A DNA stretch of 24,108 nucleotides from Victivallales bacterium (GTDB lineage Bacteria > Verrucomicrobiota > Lentisphaeria > Victivallales > UBA1829): contig JAEEQO010000015.1 of NCBI GenBank assembly GCA_016285335.1, positions 1 to 24,108 on the forward strand, read 5' to 3'. Below, piece by piece: positions 9,109 to 15,880 of the stretch (the first letter of the stretch is position 1; each line of letters opens with the position of its first letter). Made by a program: the position numbers and the translations under genes. The notes beneath the pieces were generated by a model, which had not been told where the DNA came from, did not search any database, and saw only the letters and a program-made list of their open reading frames with translations.

Positions 9109-10232
9109 AAAGCAATCTCCAGTTTTCCACTCATTAGGCGAGGGAGAAGTAAGTCGCGCTGTTTGATAAGGTTTCTTTTTGTTTCTCTTTGCTTTTGCAT
9201 AGCGGCATTAATTGGAGACACAAAATCCACAAAAAGCTTTTGCAAATCGAAAGGAGCAACAAGAACCTTTTTAGCTACAAACTCTGTCCAATGGCGTTTG
9301 TATTCTGTGGTTTCTACTATTCCATGAATCAAGTAGAACAAATATGCCGTCAGGACATCTTCGTTCCCAACAAAAGGAACAACATTTTCCGACAATGAAA
9401 AAGGTGTTATCATTAATTGATATTTGCAGGAATGATCACCAAATAAAATGATTGGGGTCTCCATCGTAGCAATATGCGATGGTTCGTTGTTGTGAAAGCC
9501 AACATATTCATCTTGGGATTGATCAATTACAATAACTTTTCCCTCTTTTTCGGTATTCTCTGCTTTATAAAGCGTACCAAATGGTAGTCGCTTGACAATT
9601 TCCCGTACTTTCTTAACACTCCATCCTTTGGGAATACCATTTTCAAACTCAGCATTTTCATGACCGGGGAAGCGGAAGCGAACAAACCACTCCTTATACA
9701 GGTTTTCTGCCATCTGCTCCAGAGCCTTGATTCGGTTAGTATTGACATCGATCAAGTTATCATAGGCAGAGAGGATAGATGCAATACGCCTTTGTACTTT
9801 AACATTAGGGAAAGCCCACTGGATACGTTTAATAAAATCCAAATCAGCACGTTGCCGCCCGCTTGCTCCTGTCATACTGTTTGCTGCCAGTTGCCGAATA
9901 TGTTTCATGCACAAAAGATAATAGATATAGTCAGTATCAGAAACACCATCTATTCCGCGAAAAACAAAAAGCTCTGTTGAACCGATTCCTTTTTGACCGT
10001 CAATACTGGAAATTGCAAGTTTCCCGTTTTCAAGACATGGAGTTATTCGCGCAAATAAAATATCATGGTCCTGAAACTTTGATCCTCCTTGTCCCATATA
10101 CTCGACTGTTTCTTCGCTTCGAACAATCTTGTACCCTGGATTGATTTTATCAATATCAATAAGAGGATATGACTCTCGTTTTTTTAGTTTTACTGTCGGA
10201 TTGCAACAGACCTTTTCGCCAAATCTATCCAT
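9105..10232 (-). CDS. hsdS: Type I restriction specificity subunit S (HsdS)
   Basis: About 375 residues with two target-recognition domains that choose the DNA sequence for methylation and cleavage. The first half contains DILFARITPCLENGKLA and ends in the conserved spacer helix QRRIASILSAYDNLID...LEQMAENLYKEWFVRFRFPG. The second half ends with IKQRDLLLPRLMSGKLEI, the usual HsdS tail. The ATG at 10232 is preferred because GGTGAG lies just upstream; a GTG at 10238 in the same frame is an alternative. The protein begins almost directly in the recognition domain (MDRFGEKVCCNP), perhaps a few residues shorter than typical. In type I operons hsdS normally follows hsdM; here about 100 bases upstream a gene runs the other way, so the native upstream context appears lost. 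Confidence 0.92.
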   Translation of the reverse strand: MDRFGEKVCCNPTVKLKKRESYPLIDIDKINPGYKIVRSEETVEYMGQGGSKFQDHDILFARITPCLENGKLAISSIDGQKGIGSTELFVFRGIDGVSDTDYIYYLLCMKHIRQLAANSMTGASGRQRADLDFIKRIQWAFPNVKVQRRIASILSAYDNLIDVNTNRIKALEQMAENLYKEWFVRFRFPGHENAEFENGIPKGWSVKKVREIVKRLPFGTLYKAENTEKEGKVIVIDQSQDEYVGFHNNEPSHIATMETPIILFGDHSCKYQLMITPFSLSENVVPFVGNEDVLTAYLFYLIHGIVETTEYKRHWTEFVAKKVLVAPFDLQKLFVDFVSPINAAMQKQRETKRNLIKQRDLLLPRLMSGKLEIAL

Positions 10233-10274
10233 ACTCACTCACCAAACAGTCTCTTCATCCCGCTCGAATCCTGC

Positions 10275-10337
10275 ATGAATTGTGCTGAATGCGCCTACGG
10301 TGGTCGTTGTAAGGCAGCACACAGGAAGGTGGGCTGA
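10275..10337 (+). CDS. Possible cysteine-rich leader micro-ORF before the DUF932 gene
   Basis: ATG at 10275 gives a 20-residue peptide (MNCAECAYGGRCKAAHRKVG) with CxxC plus a third cysteine, ending four bases before the DUF932 ATG. No clear ribosome site precedes it and the frame remains open upstream, so it may be a chance reading or the residue of a zinc-ribbon gene. It is recorded because of the cysteine spacing and close apposition to the next gene. Confidence 0.15.
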   Translation: MNCAECAYGGRCKAAHRKVG

Positions 10338-10340
10338 ATC

Positions 10341-11069
10341 ATGGGACTGATTATGCAGGAAGGCAAGTTCGTCAGTCGAGATGAAGTCGCACGTGTCGAC
10401 ACGCCCTGTTCGACCAACACCTGGCGGCCGGTTCCGCACATCGACGTGATTGAGGCAGTGACCAAGGTTGTCCGAGCTCACGACTGGGAAATTGATGGCG
10501 AAAAGTTTGGCCTCGCCCGTGAGGGACAGAAGATGTTCGGGGTAATGGAAATCGCCCGTTCATCTTCGCCTGAGTGGCATCGTTGCATCGGCATCCGAAA
10601 CAGCCACGACAAGTCTTTCGCGGTCGGCCTGTCTGCGGGCATCGTGGTCTGCGTCTGCACGAACATGGCGTTCGGTGGCACAACGGTAATCAAACGTCGC
10701 CACACCAGCGGCATTGACCTTGCCGAACTGATCGACCATGCCGTGGCATCGCTGGAGGACGACTTCCTGATGACCGAAACCGTGTGCGAGGATCTGAAGG
10801 ACATCCAGCTCAAAAACGATGATGAAGCCCGGAGCAGTATCGTGCGTGCTGCCGAGCTCGGCGTCATCAATTCTTGCGACATTCTTCCGGTCTACCGTGA
10901 GTTCAAGGAACCCTCACATGTCGAGTTCAAGGAACCGACACGTTGGAGTCTCCTGAACGCGTTTACGGAAACCGTCAAGAAATACTCGCCTCAGCGCGTG
11001 GATCACAGCTACCTCGCCCTAAACCGTGCGTTTGGCCTGGACGGTCGTCAAGCAGCAATCTTCGCCTGA
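10341..11069 (+). CDS. DUF932 family protein (phage/plasmid type)
   Basis: A 242-residue protein matching the layout of DUF932 proteins: N-terminal PHIDVIEAVTKVVRAHDWEI, then FGVMEIARSSSPEWHRCIGIRNSHDKSFAVGLSAGIVVCVCTNMAF, a middle helical section, and a C-terminal WSLLNAFTETVKKYSPQ. DUF932 proteins are common on phages, plasmids and integrative elements; their biochemical role is not established. ATG at 10341 follows AGGTGGGC with suitable spacing. It is transcribed away from the restriction operon, and its upstream region abuts hsdS where hsdM would be expected, suggesting an insertion or replacement boundary. It is followed by a hairpin and two tiny membrane proteins, probably one module. 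Confidence 0.8.
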   Translation: MGLIMQEGKFVSRDEVARVDTPCSTNTWRPVPHIDVIEAVTKVVRAHDWEIDGEKFGLAREGQKMFGVMEIARSSSPEWHRCIGIRNSHDKSFAVGLSAGIVVCVCTNMAFGGTTVIKRRHTSGIDLAELIDHAVASLEDDFLMTETVCEDLKDIQLKNDDEARSSIVRAAELGVINSCDILPVYREFKEPSHVEFKEPTRWSLLNAFTETVKKYSPQRVDHSYLALNRAFGLDGRQAAIFA

Positions 11070-11104
11070 AACAAGCTCAGATTGAACAAACAGAAAACAA
11101 TCAT

Positions 11105-11128
11105 GGTGGAGGCGTTCCAGCCTCCACC
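11105..11128 (+). terminator. 9-bp perfect hairpin after the DUF932 gene
   Basis: GGTGGAGGC (11105-11113), loop GTTCCA, GCCTCCACC (11120-11128). It is followed only by GCTTTC, so termination may be partial. It would separate the DUF932 gene from the strongly translated small membrane protein downstream. Confidence 0.5.
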
Positions 11129-11166
11129 GCTTTCAACAAATCACAATAACAACAGGAGGGGACAAT

Positions 11167-11358
11167 ATGTCCAAAAACAACAACACGCAGAACCAAAACC
11201 CGAACCCGATTTTCATCATGGATCCGCCTCAGCCTCAGCCTCAACCGCAGGACAACGGCATTTTCGGCGGACTTGGCGGAATCGTCTGCTCCGTCCTCGC
11301 TGGACTCGTTCTCAGCCAGTTCGGCGTTCCGCATCTGCCGGGCAATATCAAGTTCTGA
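11167..11358 (+). CDS. Small membrane protein, Asn/Pro/Gln-rich head and one hydrophobic span
   Basis: A 63-residue protein with a very strong ribosome site (AGGAGGGG, 11154-11161) five bases before the ATG. Residues 1-29 are polar and repetitive (NNNTQNQNPNP, then PQPQPQPQ). Residues 32-52 (IFGGLGGIVCSVLAGLVLSQF) form a plausible Gly-rich transmembrane helix. No family recognised. The stop is two bases from the ATG of the next small gene. The flexible head plus single helix could be a holin-like, anchor or toxin-like peptide, but nothing proves a role. Confidence 0.6.
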   Translation: MSKNNNTQNQNPNPIFIMDPPQPQPQPQDNGIFGGLGGIVCSVLAGLVLSQFGVPHLPGNIKF

Positions 11359-11360
11359 AG

Positions 11361-11510
11361 ATGCAGCAGGAAAACGCATTGTCCGAAGCGACGTTCGCTC
11401 CGCCGTTCGATCCACCGCTGAATGTCGGCAGGGTCGCTTTGGCTGTCATCATCGCTGTTGGGATCATCGGTCTTGCTCTCTCGTCAAGCAATCCGAAGAT
11501 CGTCAAGTAA
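11361..11510 (+). CDS. Second small single-span membrane protein
   Basis: A 49-residue protein starting at the ATG two bases after the preceding stop. The head contains FAPPFDPPLN, and the helix VALAVIIAVGIIGLALSS (about residues 25-42) is strongly hydrophobic, ending in SNPKIVK. No good Shine-Dalgarno of its own is visible, so translation would depend on coupling to the upstream gene. Both small proteins share the plan of a proline-rich head followed by one membrane helix, though without obvious sequence identity. No family recognised. Confidence 0.5.
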   Translation: MQQENALSEATFAPPFDPPLNVGRVALAVIIAVGIIGLALSSSNPKIVK

Positions 11511-11527
11511 CAGTAATCTTGAAAGAC

Positions 11528-11562
11528 CTGGGGCCATGTCCCTTTAGGGGACATGGCCCCAG
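11528..11562. repeat. Perfect 15-bp palindromic hairpin (REP-like or terminator)
   Basis: CTGGGGCCATGTCCC (11528-11542), loop TTTAG, exact complement GGGACATGGCCCCAG (11548-11562). The stem is unusually long and GC-rich, and there is no T-tract after it. It lies 17 bases behind the second small membrane protein and may terminate that module, but the sequence type also resembles repetitive extragenic palindromes or hairpins recognised by Y1-type transposases. It shares the core CATGTCC/GGACATG with the hairpin behind adhE. Confidence 0.7.
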
Positions 11563-11840
11563 ATACCCATCCTAAGCTCAATTGCTCTTTTAATAAGAAA
11601 GCACTTTGGCATCATTTGACGACAACGGAACAGCTCATGTCTTTTTTTGTTCTTTTTCAAGAGAAACGAGGCGTTTTTGGTGGCGATATTTTCAGTGGTT
11701 GGATAATAAGCCTGAGCTCAGGAGTTTTAGGGGATTTTTAGGGAATTTTCATCAAAAAACCGTGAAATATCACGAGTTATCATAGATTGTTAATCTTTAT
11801 CAATCCTACTCAATTTACCCTCACTTTAGGACAAAAAAAG
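11563..11840. other. AT-rich non-coding stretch
   Basis: No convincing gene. It contains a short palindrome CGTGAAATATCACG (11761-11774) and, reading on the minus strand, a run of seven T directly after the tRNA-Arg CCA (11833-11839), which would end tRNA transcription. Base composition is clearly AT-richer than the genes on either side. Confidence 0.6.
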
Positions 11841-11917
11841 TGGTGCTCCGGGCGGGACTCGAACCCACGACCCTCTGCTTAGAAGGCAGATGCTCTATCC
11901 AGCTGAGCTACCGGAGC
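11841..11917 (-). tRNA. tRNA-Arg(TCT)
   Basis: The minus strand folds as a complete cloverleaf: acceptor GCTCCGG/CCGGAGC, D arm with TAGCTCAGCTGGATAGAGC, anticodon stem TCTGC/GCAGA with loop CTTCTAA (anticodon TCT, reads AGA), T arm GTGGG/TTCGAGT/CCCGC, discriminator A and genomically encoded CCA. A T-run follows immediately. Confidence 0.97.
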
Positions 11918-12012
11918 ATATTCTAGTATTGACTGCGCGTCGCAGCGTTCAACCCTGCTGAACACTGGATTGTGACACGTTTCTGAGAGATCGTCCTTCT
12001 CGCCGGATACCC

Positions 12013-12160
12013 CAGCAGAACGACCGGAAAGTCCAGCAGAACAACCGGACAATCCAGCAGAACAACCGGACAATCCAGCAGAACAACCGGACAATCCAGC
12101 AGAACAACCGGACAATCCAGCAGAACAACCGGACAATCCAGCAGAACAACCGGGACAGTC
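12013..12160. repeat. 21-bp minisatellite, about seven copies
   Basis: Tandem units of CAGCAGAACAACCGGACAAT(C). The first copy diverges (GACCGGAAAGTC), the middle five are identical, and the last has one inserted base and a changed end (CGGGACAGTC). Because 21 is a multiple of three, three minus-strand frames stay open (heptapeptides such as LDCPVVL or LSGCSAG), but there is no ribosome site or non-repeat gene body, so it is read as non-coding. It lies between two tRNA genes. Confidence 0.9.
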
Positions 12161-12507
12161 AAATAAAATAATATATCATATATGGATAAAAAATCAAACT
12201 GTTTTTTGAAAAAAGACCTGTTCTAGATATTCATCAGACGATTGGAAAGGAAATTCAATGTTCAGATGAAGTGCATATAACGGTTCATCTTACTGAAAAA
12301 GAAGATGCGATTCTTTTTGCAAAGAAGGAACAAATTGCTTACGGGATGCCTGCGATTTCTACTAAAAACAAGATACCAGACAGCAGACAACACATTCCAA
12401 AAAGAGCAAAAGCTTTTGTAAAGCAACGGGATACAAACAGCAAGCCGCGACTTTGCGAAAATGAGGCAAAAAAAGGCCATCCGTGACGGACAGCCCTAAA
12501 AAATCAT
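12161..12507. other. AT-rich spacer with a possible decayed reading frame
   Basis: One plus-strand frame is open from 12190 to 12486 and reads protein-like in its first half (RPVLDIHQTIGKEIQ, then HITVHLTEKEDAILFAKKEQ) before turning basic and featureless. There is no ATG or ribosome site at its head (only GTG at 12271). It could be the remains of a small gene; no family recognised. Nothing else seen. Confidence 0.35.
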
Positions 12508-12582
12508 TGGTAGCGGGGGTTGGAATCGAACCAACGGCCTCCAGGTTATGAGCCTGACGAGCTACCTCTGCTCTACCCCGCA
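12508..12582 (-). tRNA. Initiator tRNA-fMet(CAT)
   Basis: The minus strand gives TGCGGGG...CCCCGCT-A-CCA with anticodon loop CTCATAA. Initiator hallmarks: an unpaired first acceptor position (here U1 opposite U72) and the A11-U24 pair in the D stem (GAGC/GCTC). The anticodon stem is TCAGG/CCTGG, so one of the three usual G-C pairs is A29-U41. T arm GTTGG/TTCGATT/CCAAC. CCA is encoded. Confidence 0.93.
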
Positions 12583-12598
12583 ATAACATGTATCAAAT

Positions 12599-12626
12599 AC
12601 TATACCACACATTGCAGTAAAATCAA
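12599..12626 (-). promoter_or_regulatory. Promoter candidate for tRNA-fMet
   Basis: On the minus strand TTGATT (12626-12621), 16-base spacer, TATAGT (12604-12599), ending 17 bases before the tRNA 5' end. A second TTGACT lies slightly upstream. Confidence 0.5.
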
Positions 12627-12751
12627 GTCAAAAACTGGGGAAAAACCGATTTTTCCGTTGAAAAAAACATTTTCGTCTGCTTTTATCCCGCCCAGACCGG
12701 CGACCGCGGCGTTACGGCTCGCCTCGAGGCCGCGCGGGGCGGCAAGTATCA

Positions 12752-14746
12752 TCACCAGCGACCGGAAGCTCCGCCGCCGCCGAACGATCCGCCTCCGCCG
12801 CCGGAAGAATGCGAACTGGAGCTGGAATACGAACTGGACGAACCAGACGAACTGGACGAACCGCCACCGCCGGAATAAGTGCGGACCGCGGTCGGATCCA
12901 CGATGACCAGATGCGGAGCGGACGTCCCGACGATGCGTCCCCAGTAGGCCAGCAGGATGGCGATCAGGCAGCCGAAAACACCGATGCCACCCCACATGGA
13001 ATCAGCGGGATCAAGCATGCGCGGATCGTGTTCCGGCTTCGCATAGGCGATGTTCTCAAATTCGCGCACCTGCGGCACGTAAGCCGTTTTCGGCGCGACC
13101 TGCTGGCCGGGTTCGACACTCAGGCTGTTCGGCCGGACGCCCGTTACGAAAAACTCGACACCCTGCACGACTTTGATCGCGGCCTCGGCGTATTTTTCTT
13201 CGCGGAGTTCCGGCACGATCTCGCGCAGCAAATCACCGGCACGGGCGTCGTTGATGGAGCCTTCCCATCCGTAGCCGATCTCAAGGCGCGACAGGTGATC
13301 GTTGATCGCGAGCACCAGCAATGCGCCGTTATCTTTGCCTGCTTTGCCGATCTTCCACCGTGAAGCAGTCTCGATGCCGAAATCCTCAATGGACGTCACC
13401 CCGATGGTCGGGACCGTCAGAACCATCATCTCGCCGCCGGTCTGCGCTTCCAGGTGCCGGATGGCCGCCGCGACTTTTGCCGTGCCGTCCTGCCCGAACA
13501 CGCCGGCCTTGTCGACGATCCGCCAGCCGTCGAGCGGCGCGTCGGGAATATTGCTGTTTTCGGCGCGGGCGACGTCCTTTGCCGGCGGCTCGCTCAGCGT
13601 CGAATCGACAAACCCGAGGCCGAAAAGGATGCCGAGCACGGCAGCCGTGATCCGAAGGAATGAGTTATGCAAAAATCCGCTGCCGTCGAATTCGTTGGTA
13701 TCCACCAGTTCAAGACGGCTGCAGCTTTTGCTCTGTTGTTTATATTTCGCCAGCACCTTCGGGCCGTCGGTCAGGTCTTTTTTTCGCTGGACTTTTCCCA
13801 CTTTGAGCGAAACGACCGCGACCAGCGCGCAAAGTCCCAGAAAGACGAGCGCGTAATTCTTCGCGGAACCGTCCCCGCCGCGATCCGTGGTGGACGAATA
13901 CAGAATGCCCGACGGTTTCCGGTTTTTGTTCTTCTCGGCGTACGCTCTCATTCCGACGGACTCTTCATCTTCGTAATCCTCGTCGTCGAACTCTTCATCG
14001 AGTGCGGCTTCGGCAGCCCTGTCCTCCGCCTCCATCTGCTTCTCGAGTTCCTCGTCGGTCATATTGGCGGGATTCTTCGCCGGGGCCGACCCCGCCTGCT
14101 GCGCTGCCGCCTGTGCATCGGCGTTCGCCGTCCCGGCGGGGATCTTCGCCGCCGTCTCCAGAGAATACTTCAGGCGTTCGAGCAATGCGATCGCCTTAGC
14201 GCCGCGTTCCTGGATTTTGAACGCGCCGGCTTCTTTCCGGACTTTATCATAATCCCAGTCCGCAAGGCGCCAGCCCTCGCCGATCAGGCCGAACCGGATC
14301 GACGTGCCGCGGACGTCCTGCACCAGCAGCACGCCCTTCCCCGGAGCCCAGTCCGACGCGATCTGATCGAAGACCACAGCCGGAACTGCAAACCGTTCGT
14401 CAATGAACATCAGCGCCACGCTGCAATCCGCCAGCTTCGCGATCTCGCCCGCGAGCGATTCCAGCCTCGTCTGGTCTTCCTCCAGCAGCACGCCCGCCGG
14501 GTCGGACACCGTGACGCGTCCTTCCGGGATCTCGAAAGAAGTCGGCACCTCGCCCACGGAATGATAGAACCCCGTCGCAAGCGCTCCGGCGAAGAACAGG
14601 AAGAGGAAGAAAATCCAGATGCAGCCGAGGCGCGGCAGGCGCACGCCCGGTTTCTTCGGAGATGCGAGTTTCGCCTCGTAATCCGCTACGGGGTCGTATA
14701 CAGGTTTCGCGGGGGCGGGGGATACAGGATTTTTTTGTTTTGCCAT
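12752..14746 (-). CDS. Membrane protein with two TPM domains and Gly/Ser-rich tail
   Basis: 664 residues. Order: cytoplasmic Pro-rich head; TM helix about 41-61 (GCIWIFFLFLFFAGALATGF); first TPM-like domain (about 78-200, SDPAGVLLEEDQTRLESLA...GKGVLLVQDVRGTSIRFGLIGEGW); acidic linker (EEFDDEDYEDEES); two further hydrophobic helices; a second, better TPM domain (IVDKAGVFGQDG...GKDNGALLVLAINDHLSRLEIGYGWEG); another TM helix; and a tail of Ser/Gly runs ending GGGGASGRW, as in YgcG-type proteins. TPM domains are found in envelope proteins and a chloroplast photosystem II repair factor; the activity in bacteria is unsettled. Two TPM copies in one chain is less usual and may reflect fusion of two genes. 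No clear Shine-Dalgarno precedes the ATG. Role: probable envelope maintenance, inferred. Confidence 0.85.
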   Translation of the reverse strand: MAKQKNPVSPAPAKPVYDPVADYEAKLASPKKPGVRLPRLGCIWIFFLFLFFAGALATGFYHSVGEVPTSFEIPEGRVTVSDPAGVLLEEDQTRLESLAGEIAKLADCSVALMFIDERFAVPAVVFDQIASDWAPGKGVLLVQDVRGTSIRFGLIGEGWRLADWDYDKVRKEAGAFKIQERGAKAIALLERLKYSLETAAKIPAGTANADAQAAAQQAGSAPAKNPANMTDEELEKQMEAEDRAAEAALDEEFDDEDYEDEESVGMRAYAEKNKNRKPSGILYSSTTDRGGDGSAKNYALVFLGLCALVAVVSLKVGKVQRKKDLTDGPKVLAKYKQQSKSCSRLELVDTNEFDGSGFLHNSFLRITAAVLGILFGLGFVDSTLSEPPAKDVARAENSNIPDAPLDGWRIVDKAGVFGQDGTAKVAAAIRHLEAQTGGEMMVLTVPTIGVTSIEDFGIETASRWKIGKAGKDNGALLVLAINDHLSRLEIGYGWEGSINDARAGDLLREIVPELREEKYAEAAIKVVQGVEFFVTGVRPNSLSVEPGQQVAPKTAYVPQVREFENIAYAKPEHDPRMLDPADSMWGGIGVFGCLIAILLAYWGRIVGTSAPHLVIVDPTAVRTYSGGGGSSSSSGSSSSYSSSSSHSSGGGGGSFGGGGASGRW

Positions 14747-14845
14747 GGTATTTTCGTGTATTTTGAGGAATGGTTTTTATGGGAAACAGCATCGTTCCGG
14801 CGGACGAACAAAAAGGGGTCGGACGCCCGCCGTTCTGCCAACATA

Positions 14846-14874
14846 AATATAAACCCGCGTCACGCGGAAAACAA
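14846..14874 (-). promoter_or_regulatory. Promoter candidate for the TPM-domain gene, palindrome in spacer
   Basis: Minus strand TTGTTT (14874-14869), 17-base spacer, TATATT (14851-14846), about 100 bases before the start at 14746. The spacer contains the hairpin CCGCG-TGA-CGCGG (14867-14855), which could be an operator or, alternatively, a weak terminator of the DUF4037 gene upstream. Confidence 0.3.
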
Positions 14875-14932
14875 GCCGCGAACGGAAAAAACACGTTATT
14901 TTATATGCGGGAAACCGGAGCGCCCGTATCGT

Positions 14933-15880
14933 TCAGCCTTCCATGATATGCAGTTCGCGGATCTCGTGGTCGCGGATGCCGGACTGAATGGAAAACGCGT
15001 GAGGTTCCAGGTAGACGTCGTCGCAGTCCGAAATCCCCTGCGCACGGAGTTCGGATGCGATTTGCGCGCAGATCGCCTCGATTTGTTCCAGCTTCGCCTC
15101 GCCGGAGCCTGAACCCGTCAGCAGGTCCGCCAGCGCGCCGGAAAAACCGCCGAGCTTCGGCAGGTCACGCATCGCACGCAACACCCATTTGTAGTACGGC
15201 GCGAACCTCCGGTTCAGCAGGAACACCATGTCTGCCGCGTTCCGCACGAATTCGCCCAGCGCAAGCGACGCCGCGCCGGGTTCGCCGTGCTTCAGACAAC
15301 GCATATAGTTGTACTGTCCGCTCTGCGCCATAAAGACCGCCCGCGCGGCGATCTTCTTGCGTCTTACATCCTCCGGCATGCCGTTCAGAATCGTGTCGCG
15401 GATGCCGGAAAACACGCCGAGATCGTCGCGGAACACCGCGCCGTTCGTGGCTTCGGCGAAAGCATGGGATGGAGTGTAAAGCCATTGCCGCCAGTTCTCC
15501 GGCGCGCCGGGGAACCCGAGATGGCGCCGGTAGAAATCGGAGATCAAAATCACGCCGTCCTCGGCATCGCCGAGCCGGCTGCTGCCCGGATTGCCGCCGC
15601 CCTCCCCGTCCGGCGGAAACTCCTTCCGCAGCCGGGCATAGGCGCGTTCCAGCCGGAACCCGAATTCCCGTTCATCCTCCTCCGTGATCCAGAGGCAGAA
15701 ACCTGTGAAAAAATCGTGGTCGCGCGAGACATCGTCGTCGTAGCCGAAACACTCCGAGCCGTGCCCTGCCCTGCCGACCGCGATCCGCGAGACGACGTCC
15801 CCGAATTCGCGTTCGAGCATCGGAGCGCCCGCCGATTCGTACCACCGCCGCGCCGCGTCAATTCCCCGCATAGTATTCAT
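14933..15880 (-). CDS. DUF4037 nucleotidyltransferase-like protein
   Basis: About 315 residues from the ATG at 15880 (a second ATG at 15871 is possible; further extension upstream gives only low-complexity Thr/Pro/Arg sequence). The N-terminal part has the nucleotidyltransferase-type signature GSECFGYDDDVSRDHDFFTGF (GS at 41-42, acidic residues 48-50, 54 and 56), a hallmark of DUF4037 proteins. The remainder is helical, with a gap-like Gly/Ser loop near GSGSGEAKLEQ. Its start lies within the 3' end of the TPR gene, about 20 bases overlapping, so the two are translationally linked. Adjacent TPR and DUF4037 genes are a recurrent pair, suggesting that the TPR protein is a partner or regulator. 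The substrate is unknown. Confidence 0.85.
   Translation of the reverse strand: MNTMRGIDAARRWYESAGAPMLEREFGDVVSRIAVGRAGHGSECFGYDDDVSRDHDFFTGFCLWITEEDEREFGFRLERAYARLRKEFPPDGEGGGNPGSSRLGDAEDGVILISDFYRRHLGFPGAPENWRQWLYTPSHAFAEATNGAVFRDDLGVFSGIRDTILNGMPEDVRRKKIAARAVFMAQSGQYNYMRCLKHGEPGAASLALGEFVRNAADMVFLLNRRFAPYYKWVLRAMRDLPKLGGFSGALADLLTGSGSGEAKLEQIEAICAQIASELRAQGISDCDDVYLEPHAFSIQSGIRDHEIRELHIMEG

Noticed and set aside
10239..10481. Minus-strand 80-codon frame ending just before hsdS, considered as an hsdM tail
   Set aside because: Most of it is antisense of the DUF932 gene and shows no methyltransferase motif; only the last few codons before hsdS could be relic sequence, and those read better in another frame.
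12013..12160. CRISPR array
   Set aside because: Units are contiguous 21-bp copies with no unique spacers and no cas genes are nearby.
11923..12162. Minus-strand frames through the minisatellite (heptapeptide repeats)
   Set aside because: All three frames are open only because the unit is 21 bp; there is no ribosome site and no non-repetitive body.
13667..15112. Plus-strand frame of 481 codons
   Set aside because: Antisense of the TPM and DUF4037 genes; low-complexity Arg/Leu-rich translation without motifs.
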